DNA of 64,000 bases from Atkinsonella hypoxylon (lineage: Eukaryota; Ascomycota; Sordariomycetes; Hypocreales; Clavicipitaceae). Under the pieces are notes generated by a model. That model was not told where the DNA came from. It saw only the letters and a program-made list of their open reading frames with translations, and made no database searches. A program made the position numbers and the translations under genes. The stretch lies in assembly GCA_000729835.1 (NCBI GenBank), contig JFHB01000089.1, positions 54,281 to 118,280 of the forward strand. Reading direction: 5' to 3'. Positions 13,495 to 25,600 of this stretch are shown piece after piece (positions within the stretch are counted from its first letter, which is position 1; every line of letters starts with the position of its first letter).

Positions 13495-16362
13495 ATGGAT
13501 ACTGTCGATGAACTCGTCGTTACCCCTTTTCGAGACGTCGTCGAAAAGGGAAAGTACGCTGTGGAAAATGCGGACGACTCGCCAGAAATGTTCAAAGAAG
13601 CACAACGTCTTGTCAAACTTGGTGAAAAAAGCTTAACAAGAATCGAGGCAAGCTGCAGAAAACTGTATAACGAATACGGGAATAATTTCATACTCGCCCT
13701 GAAAGAAAACAGTATGTGATATTACTTACGTCCATGAAACGAAAATACGCGACAGCGAGATGATAGCCCAGCTCGCCATTCGCTACTGTTGGGTCTCCAT
13801 GGCATGACTAAACTCTCTAACACGGACTGTCTTGTCCTAGATGAAATTACGAAGTACCGCAAGCGACTTCATCATTTGCTCTTCGACTTTGACGACTTCT
13901 TAAAAGCCGACACATTCGAGGCTGCCAAATATAGAGAGCTGCAAGTCTTGTGTCGCGAGGCTGCTCTTCAGGTATACAATGTCCTTATTACCATGAAGCT
14001 CGAAGTTCCAAACCCCTTTCTTTCACAGCTTTCACCGCCATCATCGCCTCATTCTCAAGATACAGCTTCTCCATACCCATACGGCTTAGTATCTTCAACA
14101 CGAGGCTCGACGTCGGGCTCACAATGCGATGCCACATCAGTGGACTATCCTAACGTGGTTGAAGCGACAATTCAGCTGCAGGATTTGATGGCAGGCCGGC
14201 GGCTGTCAAGTGCTCAGAGCCAGGTCCTGGGTGCTGCCATCGTAGACCATGGTGGCGAGGACAGTACAGTACAGCTTAAATCGGAGCCACATTTGCATAA
14301 ACCCCCGAGACCGCCGTCACTGGATCCATGGGATCCCCAGTCAGTACCTGTCGTGGAAGACGCGGAAGCGGACACGTACCGACCAATTGTATGCCTTCCA
14401 GAGTCGCCCGTCGATCCTGCAATTTCTCCCATAAGTCCTGATAGCCGTCGACGCTTGCCCTCAGATGCGCAATATTTGTACAGAAGTGTCGCCGGAATTC
14501 CTAAGCAAGACACCGATGAGTGTATTGACTACCATCACTCTCGGTCTAGCACGCAGTCAAATCAAACGAATGCGCCCAGTCATGGAAGCCGTTCACGCGC
14601 TTCCACGCTTTCTTCCACGCTTTCTCCCACCCTTTCAGAAAAGGATGTGCCAAGGATATCAAGCAAGTCGACATACAGCAAACAGCCGCTGCAAATACGA
14701 CCACCACTGCCTCCTCAGCCGCTATGCAGGTCATCCAGTGGTTCTATTGCCAATCGCGTCGAGGATATGGACCGACAATATCAAGCCATCAGAAATCTGC
14801 TGGGACAACCTCCAACTAGACCTTTGCCGCAGCCACCGTTGAGTCGTCACGACAGCATGCCAAGCAATAATCGAGCTCCCAGCCGCCGGTCCGGGATATC
14901 TACTCCAAGAAGTCAAGCAGGCCTTGAAGTAGCTGTGGTGATACCTGAGGAGAACCCGGATCATGGCTTGATTCCCGTGGATACTGAAATTGAGGTCAAA
15001 TTGTCCCCTAAAGATTGCACTATAGGCCCGAATAGCACCTTTTGTCAGTACAAGGGCTTCTGTGAAGGGGCCAAAGAAGTCATTTGCGGACGCATTGGTG
15101 TCAGGAAGACTAAGAGGCCAGTAGGTTCTGCGAAATCCAGCTTACTTTGACAATACAGCTAACAGTTATTCAGGGGTTCTCATCCGCTGCGATTGTGGCG
15201 CGTTGCACAGGCTGTCTGTTTGAACTAGACTTTTCCCAGATCGAATATGACGTGAATAAAGAAGGTAATTGGAAACTGATAAGAAGTTATGAAGACTGAG
15301 AATCACGGGAAAGATAACTGACGAGGGATGCTGCAGACAAGGGCAATTTTCACAAGAGCGGCATCGACTATCGCCTTCGTTTCCTGCAGAAGAGTCATCT
15401 TCCAGCCAAGCGAGTTGATGATGTACTCTATGCCTGCGTCTTTTGCGTTCAAGCGGGACGGACCGTTGAGGAAAGTGACGCAACAGTGTTCACAACTTCC
15501 AAAGCTCTTTTCAATCACTTGACACATCATCCTCGACCGTTGCCTGAGGTTCCTGGAATCGCCGTGGTGGAGGGAGACAGCATGCCTGCTCACCTACGAA
15601 ATGATTATGACATTCATTTTAAGAACCCCCCAGCGGCCCATCCAGCGCAGCTTAACCTGTCGCAAATAACAGGGAAAGCGACTGGAGTTGCTCGAGACCA
15701 GTCTCGACGGCTTTACGGTCAGCGGCTACTATTTGACCGCAGCCCTGCTTTAGATCTCTGTCACGGGGCGAGAGTGGTTGGAATAGAGTGGCCCGAGAAA
15801 TATAAAGGCGAATGGATATTTGCATGGCATGACGGTATCTGCGCATCTGTGCCTGCGGATATCATCAAACTTGATGCGCCGCCTTCAGAAGACATCAAGA
15901 TTGTGGGTTCAAGCTTGATACGCGCAAAAGCTCGATGGAAGTTTAGCCAAAAGGAGAAAGAGAAAGACAGGAGCCTTTGGCTTAAATTTGACAAGAATGA
16001 ACCCATCACGAACATTGGCTGTAAGTAGTCTTTTGAAACTGTTGAGACTCGCAGAGTAGCTGACTCGATCTTCAGACTCGGACCCGGATTTTTGGTGTTG
16101 GTCAGGCACGGATAGCAAAGGCAGTTGGGGGATATTCCCCAAGATGTTCTTAGAACCTAGCACGATCCAGGAGCTCACCGTTGAAGGTGCCGGCCGTGCC
16201 ATGACGTTGACAAACGAGAAGAACAAGTCTTCGTCGATGCTTGCTAAGTTTGCGCCCAAGAGACGTCTGTCTAGTAGGCAACCAAGCGTTTCAGAGTCAT
16301 CAAGCAGTCGCGAATCGACGAGCAACTTTCACGCATCGAGGTTTTCTCACGGGAGCAAATAG
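13495..16362 (+). CDS. Conserved fungal protein of unknown function with Cys pairs and SH3-like C-terminus
   Basis: Predicted 852 residues; I do not recognise a named family. Exons 13495-13711, 13841-15120, 15174-15264, 15337-16020 and 16076-16362 all join in frame. The first about 140 residues are helical, with heptad-like charge patterns (DEITKYRKRLHHLLFDFDDF). A Ser/Pro-rich, probably disordered region of about 280 residues follows. Then comes a compact region with CQYKGFC, ARCTGC and YACVFC Cys pairs plus HLTHH, which could bind zinc. The end holds an SH3-like fold: HGARVVGIEWPEKYKGEW near residue 650-700 and, after the last intron, DFWCWSGTDSKGSWGIFP with the Trp-Gly-Phe-Pro signature of SH3 strands. 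The tail is Ser-rich. A scaffold or signalling adaptor is a reasonable guess, not shown. The in-frame leader upstream of the ATG has no other ATG. Confidence 0.85.
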
Positions 16363-19300
16363 CATTCCCTGCATGATATAGGCTGTGGAACACGGAGCAA
16401 AAAAATTTTTCTGGTCCTGAATCATGTATGAATCATCTAGAGAAGTTCATGCGGTCACTTTTTTTTTTTTTTTTTTGGCGTTTCGATATCTAAGCGGACA
16501 AGACCTGATATACCCTACTTGAAGAGTGCCTTAGTATAGATACGGTTTGTGTGATGAAATTGAATTTCGCTACACGCACAACAATGCCTTTGAGATGCTC
16601 AAGCTCGTATTCCTCGTGATAACGGCCTGGTGCAACATGCTTTACGTCATGGAAAATCCTCAGAGAAAATGCATTGGCAATTATCTAGACCGCCTCGAGG
16701 GATGGTACACCAGCAACGTGTCTGTGTGACTCTTGTGCTACATTTCTTATTTTAGACTGCTCAAATGGCTTTGCAACAGGGAACCGTGAGCCATGCTATA
16801 AGACAAGGTTGACTGACAACTGACAATAGTGAGAGACACAATATTGTGCCACGCCAGAGAATGCAACCATGTGTTCTTTGTCACACACATGAGTTTTACA
16901 GGCATAACAGCCGGCGCATCAATGTCGTGGAATGCGGATATGGTGTCCGGATATGGTGTCATGGGGGTGTTGCCATGTGCCATGCTCGCTGAGAAAGCGC
17001 CAGCATCGAGCTTCCCACACCAAGAACAAGGTATCGAGAGCCAGAGGGACTTGTTACTAATCTACCTAGTACTCAAGTACACCTTGGATATACTACAACT
17101 CTATGGAATAAGAAATTGTGGACCTATACAAGTAGTATCTCTCGTTGTATAAAAGTGTGGCTATGTTCGGAAATTCCTCACGACCCACTTGCACTTCTCC
17201 GTAGTGACCATGTCAGTGGAGCTGAAAGGGGCCCGGGGGACTATAATAAGCAGCCAAGCAGCCCTAAAAGCCGAGACATGGCGGGGTCGTCTCGTCTTGT
17301 CTGGTCGGATGGGGAAAAATCAAGGGGGACGGCTGGGGTGACCGACGGACCCAGACACCCGGTCATCAGCCTCGTGCCTGAGATGTCCATTGCAGCGTGT
17401 TGCGGTTATGACCCTCAAAGAGCGCCGGATAAAAAATACGTTTTTTGGGGAGGCTTTATTGTTCTTAAATATCTGTTTGCTCAGTTGCGGTTCATGCGCA
17501 CGCACTGGCCAACCGCCTTGAAACAAGCGTCGCCTTGGATGGAATGTTTTGAATACCATTGTGATGGCTTTCAGGATGCGTTTGGGACCATCTCAGCGGC
17601 GGGCGGTCCAGTTTTATGTAACCAGCTGGAGTCAGGCGTGCCGTTCAAAGCTCGAATCTCTCCCATTCACCACGTTGGACTGAATGGGATCATGAAGAGG
17701 ATGCATATTGACGGTACGGTAAAGGACACCTAGTGCACTTACATGGAATCACCACGAGCGAACGTTTAGAGGATTGAGAATGGGTTGCAACGGCAGGCGC
17801 AGGTCATTGTGATTTCCCGCAATGGTGAGTAAACGTTGTGGCTAGGCAGGAGACCTCCGCTTGCAGCTGGGGCACCTGCACGGGGATGAGGGGGTGGGTG
17901 GGAGCGCATCTGGCACGCGGCGTCCAACGTAGTCCGATGCTCAACACCAATGTCATCAAGGCCCAAAGGCTCGGATTAAATTGGCCATCCCTTGCCACTT
18001 GCCAGCAGGCTTCCGTCCATTGTAACAAATATCACGAGGTCAACCCCCGGACGGTTTCCTATTTATGCGCTACTCGGGACTCTCTCTCCGGACAAAGAGA
18101 ACTATGTCCAAACACGATGTCTTGGGCTCAGCTCGAATGGATGCGTCTACTCGGATTCGAAAGAATGACCGTCGTACAAACTATAAAAAAAAATTAAAAA
18201 AATCAATCGAATCTTGACCGCTTCGTGCGGTCACGGCATGACTTTGACTCGCGTGCCGCCTGTTTAACCTCCATGTGGGTATCATGAAGCTACCTTTCCT
18301 TGATCTACACTCGGCGCAAGGGCAGGTGTAGTCATACAGCTAGCTATTCAGCACTCCGTAATGTGTTGCAAGAATCGTGGCCCAACCAACTAGAGGCGGA
18401 GCTTCCAGAACCCCGCGCAACTAGGTGTGACCTTGTGCAGCTACTGACGAGGTTGCACGTGCAGCGGACGGTGGCCCTAGATCGCGTGCATTTTTCTCCA
18501 AGTTGAACGATAACTAGTTAGTTATTCCTGTCATTAAAATATTCGTCCATGGTGGGGAAATGGCACGGCATTTTTCTGCCTGCCGCGACCTTGACCCACA
18601 CGCAGGTGTCCAGGGGAGGGGAGGGCAGGTCAGGGCAGGGGCAGGCAGGGGTGGGCCCGTGGGGTGCCAGGCAGAGCCTCAGGAGGGACTCGAAGCAACG
18701 ACGACTGGCGGCCTCGTCGTTCCATCTGCTTCCCACCTCCACGACAGCGAGGGACCGCCGAGGCATGAAAGAGGTAATCTCCCTCTGAAACAGGAAGCCT
18801 CTCACTGCCACGTTGGTATTGATGTTGCGCCTAATCTACGCCTTCCATCTGCTGCTGCCGCTATCCATCCATCGTTACGTGCTCCAAGGCGGTGTTATTT
18901 GCCGCTTCCCCTGCTTGTGAGGCATCGTGTGGGTGAGAACGAATCCGCAGACATTCGAAGCGCAATGAAGCGCCAGGACGGGTATACGGGTTGATGGGTT
19001 CAGAGCCCTTGACCTTGGGGGGGATCTGAATATGCTTTTTTTGTTGTCCAAACTCGGCGCCAAATCATGGCCTACGCCAATCAAGACCTTGGACCCCCCT
19101 GGCTCCATCGGCTGGCTGCCGTCCGATCGAGGCTGCACCTCGCTTGGTAGCATGGTATGCGGGACCGTTCAGACATAGAGTCAAAGTCTAGGCCCGGGGC
19201 CAGCATGACCTGACGGCCGGTGCGTTTGACCACGACCTCCATGTCCATCCCTCATAATGAGACACTCCAGTTTTCCTGAAAGGAATGGGGCCTACGTAGC

Positions 19301-19870
19301 AGCATCCACGAGATGTGCTATTATCGCAGGTGTAGGAAACAAATAGGAGACAGGAGGTCCCAGCTTGACTGGCTGACCCCGGCACGCGGTGCAAAGAGTT
19401 CGACGAGATGTGCATCTGGTGGCACATCTGGAAGCCATGTGCCCGGTCTGTTCATTAAGGAGGGTGGAGAGTGAGTATACGGGTCAGCTAAGCGCTGGTC
19501 TTTTGACCTGAAGCAATCAATGCCCTTGTCGGGATGACTTGGTCCAAGAATGGTATAATAGTGATACCTCCCCGTCCGAGTGTCCGTTTCTTGCCACTGT
19601 GTTGTCCCATGGCTGCTCGTCTCTTCAGAAATTCCCTCCGACGCCAGCATTGAATATATTTTGAGCATTTCTTGCTTGTGAATCAGCCGAGCATCTACTA
19701 CTCTAAATGAAAGCCGTGACGTGTTGAAGCTGACACGGTCGTCAACCTTGACATCGTCAGTCGTTCCAGGAGCATATTGATCATTCCTATTCTCCTCTTC
19801 TACCTTTGCCGGCGATCTTTATTCCCCCCCCCCTTTCTTATCTCTTCATATTTACCAGATCATCTAGAAA
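16363..19870. other. Gene-poor region, about 3.5 kb
   Basis: No gene I can support. A 205-codon open frame (17116-17733, +) exists but shows no domain, signal or compositional cue. A T-run lies at 16459-16476. A G-rich stretch (18610-18660) and a CT-rich tract just before 19871 are visible; the latter is a common feature of fungal core promoters. The TAACTAGTTA palindrome occurs near 18511. Confidence 0.5.
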
Positions 19871-21079
19871 ATGTGTTCGCGTAGCCGTTACTGGAAATCT
19901 ATACTTGCCGCCGGTGGCATATACCTGGCCGTCAATGGCGCTCAGGTGGAAGCAGCGAGTGCTGAGAGTTATACCGACAACGCCGTCGCGTCGATAAAGG
20001 CATTGAATGAAAATTGGTACAACGTAATGACGGGGATTTGGGACGATGCGTGGTGGAACAGCGGGAACACACTCACTACACTGGCCGATTTTGCATCATT
20101 ACGACTCGCCGAAGCTAACGAGCTCAACATCGGCGGCTACATGCGCAACACCTTTATCCAAGCACAAAAGACGAACGTGCAAACCATCAAAAGAATCTCC
20201 GAAAATGGCATGGTCTTGTCAACCTACTGCCTAGATCATCATAATGGCTGCATGGCAAAACGGGGGTTTTTAGGGAAGCGCGGCTTTGACGACTTCATCA
20301 ATGAGTTCTATGATGATGAGGGATGGTGGGCTTTGGGCCTGATACGATCATTCGACGTTTCCCGCGACCAGAGTTACCTCAACGCGGCGGTTGACATCTT
20401 CAATGATATGCAAACCGGAAGTGGGACGCCCTGTGGCGGAGGCATCTACTGGAGCAAAGAGCGCAAGTATGTCAACGCCATCGCAAACGAGTTGTACTTG
20501 TCCGTTGCGGCCTCTCTGGCTCGCCGCATGCCTCAGAATGGGACATACAAGCAAGTGGCCATTGACCAGTGGAACTGGTTCGACAAGAGCGGCATGATCA
20601 ACGGTGACAATCTGATCAACGATGGCCTCGACGCAAATTGCCAGAACAACAACCTCCAGACATGGACTTACAACCAGGGCGTGGTCCTGGGTGGCCTCAC
20701 TGAGCTCTTCCTCCTGACCAACGACACCACGTACGTTGACAAGGCAGTAGCTATTGCCTTCGCAGCCATGAGGATACTCTCGAATCCCCAGGGCATCCTC
20801 GTCGAGACGGACAAATGCGAGCTCCGCGAAGGACATTGCGGCAAGGACGGCCAGCAGTTCAAGGGCATCTTTGTCCGTAATCTGCGCTACCTGAACGGCG
20901 TGGCGCCTCGCCAGGAATTCAAGGACTTCATCATCCGCAACGCCGACTCGATTTGGCAGAATGACCGGAGTGACGTGAACAAACTCGGAGTCGCGTGGAC
21001 AGGCCCGTATGTGGAAGCTACGGGGCCTACTCAGAGCAGCGCGTTGGACGTGCTTGTCGCTGCGATATCAGTGGCCTAA
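19871..21079 (+). CDS. Secreted GH76 endo-1,6-alpha-mannanase-like glycoside hydrolase
   Basis: Intronless 402-codon enzyme of glycoside hydrolase family 76, which cleaves alpha-1,6-mannan backbones in fungal cell walls and N-glycans. The N-terminus (residues 1-28) is a signal peptide with a hydrophobic core and an Ala-rich cleavage region, so the protein is secreted or wall-directed. The family hallmark YDDEGWWAL is present, with the catalytic Asp pair at 148-149. Further GH76 landmarks are ANELYLSVAASLARRM and TYNQGVVLGGLTELF. There is no hydrophobic C-terminal tail, so a GPI anchor (as in yeast Dfg5/Dcw1) is unlikely, pointing to a soluble degradative enzyme. Two Lys-Arg pairs flank GFLG just before the catalytic motif and could be processing sites. 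A pyrimidine tract lies directly upstream of the ATG. Confidence 0.93.
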   Translation: MCSRSRYWKSILAAGGIYLAVNGAQVEAASAESYTDNAVASIKALNENWYNVMTGIWDDAWWNSGNTLTTLADFASLRLAEANELNIGGYMRNTFIQAQKTNVQTIKRISENGMVLSTYCLDHHNGCMAKRGFLGKRGFDDFINEFYDDEGWWALGLIRSFDVSRDQSYLNAAVDIFNDMQTGSGTPCGGGIYWSKERKYVNAIANELYLSVAASLARRMPQNGTYKQVAIDQWNWFDKSGMINGDNLINDGLDANCQNNNLQTWTYNQGVVLGGLTELFLLTNDTTYVDKAVAIAFAAMRILSNPQGILVETDKCELREGHCGKDGQQFKGIFVRNLRYLNGVAPRQEFKDFIIRNADSIWQNDRSDVNKLGVAWTGPYVEATGPTQSSALDVLVAAISVA

Positions 21080-21735
21080 GTGATCTGCAGCCGGCGTAAT
21101 GTCTAAAGGAACATTGTGTCGAAGGAGGGAAACGAAAGCGAAGCAGCATTATTGTTCACGAGCACAAAGCATACTACAATGACAGTAATTGGAGTAGAGG
21201 TGTTATATTTTTCTTCTTCTTTTTCTACTTCTTCCTTATTATTATTCTTTTGTTTCTCGTTTTATTTCTAGGCGGCTGGTTTTCAGGGAGCGGACTAGAT
21301 TACGCAATGTCCTTCCCACAGGGACATTGAATCCTATCATAGTAACATTTTCCCGTCACATGGGGATATGAAAGTAACGTCATTTCAGTCACATGAGGAT
21401 ACGCAGTGATTAAGACCAAAGTATCGCCGAGGAGTCACACTTTGCAGATCGTCAAGAGGTGGCCTTCACAATCGCTGCTGGCCATCTGGTAATTCACTAA
21501 TCGCGTGTGCATGAAATTGTATCACTAGTCCCACTGTGTCGGCGATCGCATTCCAAATCTCATCAGAAACACTTGTGTTTCACGCTACAATAGAACATAA
21601 CCACTACTGTTCGGCGTTTGTTCCGTGGGCTTGGCTCCGTGGTGTCATGATTCTGTGGCCTCGACTACATTTCCGCCACGGGTTGCAAAAATGGGAAACT
21701 CTGCGACTGGGAGTCTGGATCCAAATACAGGAAGT

Positions 21736-21743
21736 TTATATAT

Positions 21744-21777
<34 letters not shown>
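21736..21777. repeat. AT dinucleotide microsatellite
   Basis: A run of TA/AT dinucleotides with occasional AA interruptions; it forms a near-perfect palindrome. Confidence 0.9.
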
Positions 21778-22180
21778 TTCTGTCAAAACACTGCCCTCAT
21801 TCGGCAAGTTCATCCGCCTGTCGCGCACGAAATGAATACGACGAAACTTCCCATATATAGAGAAAACGTTCGTTTTAGAAGTTGGTGAACCCATTGGGCC
21901 CCGCCCCGCTCTTTCCGGGGCGATGAAAGAGTTGCTCCTCGAGTCAGGTGGCTCAGCGATAGTTACTGCGACAGGTCAATGCGTGCGGATTGTGAAAGGG
22001 GGTTTCTGCTTTCATGGTCTTGGTTATACCAGGAGATGCCTCAAATTACGCAATGGCATAGTCATCACCAATCAATCAATAGCTTCCAAGTGTAAGGGTG
22101 CAATATACCATCGCATCGAGATGTGCGCATTAATACGAGTATTGATTCACGTTGCTCGCTCGACTGGCCAACGAGCTAAT

Positions 22181-22230
22181 TCGGCGATTGGTATTAGCAT
22201 TTGGGATCGAAAAAGAATGAGCTGGCGTTT
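22181..22230 (+). repeat. Dispersed repeat, copy A (50 bp)
   Basis: This 50-bp sequence, with core TTGGGATCGAAAAAGAATGA, is repeated without a mismatch in inverted orientation at 33183-33232. Identity stops abruptly on both sides. It lies 435 bp upstream of the cofactor D start. Confidence 0.9.
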
Positions 22231-22326
22231 ACCACGCTCAATGGGTTAGGACGTCTATATTGCCGAGTAATTCTTGAATGGGTGTTGTGAAGTGAGTAGT
22301 TATGTAACTGACTGGTACTTTGATTC

Positions 22327-22340
22327 TAGGGTTAGGGTTA
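22327..22340. repeat. Short interstitial telomere-type repeat
   Basis: TAGGGTTAGGGTTA contains two TTAGGG-type units, the telomere repeat of most filamentous fungi, about 100 bp from dispersed-repeat copy A. Two units can occur by chance. Confidence 0.5.
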
Positions 22341-22664
22341 ATGGATCCATGCATGGTCAAGCTGGTGGTCAAGCTGGACGACCTTGAGGTGGGGCCCGGA
22401 ACAAGCTTGGCAACAAACATGCAGCATGCGTGGGGAGCGAGCGCATGTCGCTTAGTGCGAGCTCAATTCACCTCGGGAAGACAGCTAATGGCGTCCAAGG
22501 GGGCAACGACTTCGGCAGCCTGGTAGAGACTCATGGTCCATTTATTCCAGACGTGCCTGAAGCACAAGAGACCGACCTGCCAATATAGCCATATCGACTA
22601 TTATGTCGACATATACAGCACTCAGCATCCTTGCCTGCGATCGGACGCCAGCTGAGGAATCACG

Positions 22665-25600
22665 ATGGACGCCCCAGAAGGAGACTTCGATATCAAACTG
22701 CAAAAAATTTCGGGAGATCTCATCGCCGAGCTCGACCGCGCCCTGACCACAGTGCTTCGCAAACCAGACGGCAATGGCGGCACTCGAGTGCGGTCCTTTG
22801 TGCGGGCAAGAGAAACATTCAGATCGACCATTGCAGTGCTGGACATGTTCCAGGAACTGCCTCAGCTGCTGGACTCCCACCTCCCCAAATGGATTGCCCT
22901 TCTCGCAGAATCCTGCCTGGAACACGCCCAGATGAGGCACAGGATCAAGCGGCCGACCAAGCAGTCTGATCTCCTCGTACCAGTGGACTACGTGATATCC
23001 AGAATTCTCTACTCCTTCTGCAAGGTTCGAGGCGAGAAAGTCATCGTGCGCTTTCTCAACGTGGAAACACACTATCTTGAGGTCCTACTCTCTGCCATCG
23101 AGGAGGCCGAAGAAAAGTCCAAGGCCGAACAGAAACCAGCATGGGAATGGGAGCAGCGCTATGTGGTGCTTTTGTGGCTCTCGCACTTATTACTGGCGCC
23201 CTTTGATTTGTCTACGATATCAACCATAGATGTGGAAGAGTCGTCTGCTCCAACCGTCAATGGGTTCCAGTGGCCGCAGAATCTCCCTGGCATTACAATG
23301 AAGATCTTGCCTCTTGCCATCAAGTACTTGTCCTCACCGGGTAAAGAAAAGGATGCAGCAAAGACGCTGCTGGTAAGGGTTGCGATGCGTCGAGACATGC
23401 AGCAGCTTGGAGTGCTGGATGCCCTGGTGCGATGGGCAATGACTTCGCTTCGACCAAAGAAAGAGGTGCCGCAGGAATCAGCCTACTTCTATCTGGGCGT
23501 GTTGTCGTTCTTAGCTGGCGCATTGGCATCAGCTGCCGAAACGTCGGATATGGACGCGTATCTCGCGCCGATATTTCACTGCGTGTACGATATTACGCTG
23601 GCGGGGAATGACCTGTCTAAATCTATAATCAAGCTGGCTGTAGTGAGAAAGATGATACTGAAGGTGATACGATCGGTTACTGTGTCGTTGCTGCGACAGC
23701 AGCAGCAGACTATGGTAAGTACAGAAATGGTGGAAACGGCCATAGGATATCTGCTCGACAGCATTGCCGACAACGATACTCCCGTCCGACTGTCAGCCAG
23801 CAAGGCGCTCAGCGTCATCACATTGAAACTGGCTCCTGATATGGCCTCTCAGGTTGTGGAAGCAGTGCTGGACTCTTTGAACAAGAATGTCTTGTGGACG
23901 AAGCCGTCCAAGCAAGGAGAAAAACCCACGCGAAACATGTCTAGCGTGGATAATCAGGAGTGGCATGGGCTGATGTTGACACTGTCCCATCTGCTCTATC
24001 GACGGTCCCCTCCTGCGAGCCAGCTCTCTGATATTATCCACGCCTTGCTCCTTGGCCTCTCGTTCGAGCAGAGAAGTACAACCGGCGGGAGTGTGGGCGC
24101 CAACGTGCGAGATGCTGCATGCTTTGGCGTCTGGGCACTCGCCCGCCGATACACGACGCAGGAACTGCTCGGAGTGCCCACCACATCCGTCTTCGCGGCT
24201 AAGGCACATCCGTTGACGAGCTCGATTCTCCAGGTCCTGGGGACAGAACTCATCGTCACAGCGTGTCTGGATCCAGCGGGGAATATCAGACGTGGCGCGT
24301 CCGCCGCTTTGCAGGAACTTATCGGCCGGCATCCCGAGACGGTGGAACGAGGCATCGAGGTTGTCCAGACGGTGGACTATCACATGGTGGCGAGGCGTTC
24401 CAGAGCCGTAGAGGAGATCGCAACTAAAGTGACTGCCTTTTCTGGACAGTACGGCGAAGCTCTCATCGATGGACTCCTTGGTTGGAGAGGCGTCGGAGAT
24501 ATGGACGCTGCCTCGAGACGAATTGCCGGCACGGCCTTTGGTGCTCTCACTGCTGGGCTGTGCATGCTGGACCAGACTGACTCGCATCAACGGTTTTGGA
24601 TGTCCATTGACTTGCTTAGGGGGCAGATCAGGTCCCTCGCCAAGCGGCAAGTCGAAGAACGGCACGGCCTCTTACTATGCTTTGCTTCTCTTTTAGACAA
24701 GGTCGTAGAATCACATTGGAACGAACGTCAGCCAGCGCCAGTCCAGCCATCATTGGTTCAACAAGTCCTGACATCCGTCTCCGATGTTCTGGAAGATTGT
24801 CAGGCCACGGAGTATCGTCGTCCAGAATTAATCGCAGAAGGCGCCAGTAGTCTTGTGGTTTCTGCTCTCCCCATGATTCAGCTCGCATACGTCCACCCGT
24901 CCAAACCATCTCTACAACCAGGAAAGAGCCTCCTCTCCGCGTCCCAAGCGCGAAGCTACGTCGCATCCGTGTTATCCGAACTTCCGGATCCGCCAGGGAC
25001 CAAGTCTGCCGCAAGGTTAATCACCGCCTTGCAGGCCATCATTCCGAAATGGCTGAGCAGAAATGAAGCCGAAACGGTGGAGTCCGCATCTGCAGCCGCA
25101 CTGATCCTCGTTCTCTATTCCCCTGCGCAAACTCGACAACTTGTTCTGCGGGAATGGGCCGCGGCGGTAGGCACAAAGCCTCCTGCTCGGACAGTGACTA
25201 CCGGCCAGGGATATTTCCACGCACTGGCGATGGCACAGCCTGTTTCGAAGCAAGCGGATGGCCAGACTACGCCCGACTCTGCTTGCGGGGCGCTTCTGAG
25301 AAGGTGGTCTGCAGACAACGATGTCGATGTTCGCGTGACGATCATGCAGAGCCTGGTTCGCAGCAGCCTTTTACACGCCGAAGCCAGCGCGTTTCTATCG
25401 CTCCTTACGACGGGCCTGAACGATTACACGACCACGGCCAGAGGAGACGTGGGCTCCCACGTCCGGGTTCAAGCCCTTCGAGCCGTACGCAGTCTGTACG
25501 AAACCAGCGACAGGTCCGGCGCAAATCGCCCTCTGACGAAAGAAGCAATGAGGGAGCTCTTCCAGTGCACACTACGCCTGTCTGCCGAGAAACTAGACCG

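Larger units (their letters stand above)
21080..22664. other. Intergenic region with dispersed repeat and telomere-like motif
   Basis: About 1.6 kb. Contents: the GH76 3' flank with a pyrimidine-rich stretch (21200-21270), an (AT)n microsatellite (21736-21777), one copy of a 50-bp dispersed repeat (22181-22230), two telomere-type TTAGGG units (22327-22340) and then the cofactor D promoter. No supported gene. Confidence 0.6.

Noticed and set aside
17116..17733. 205-codon open frame on the plus strand
   Set aside because: No domain, signal peptide, coiled coil or splice context; composition looks like translated non-coding sequence.
19321..19668. 115-codon minus-strand frame upstream of GH76
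   Set aside because: ATG-started but no domain or conservation cue; it lies in the probable GH76 promoter.
23793..24665. 290-codon open frame antisense to cofactor D
   Set aside because: Fully inside a well-supported exon, with no family resemblance.
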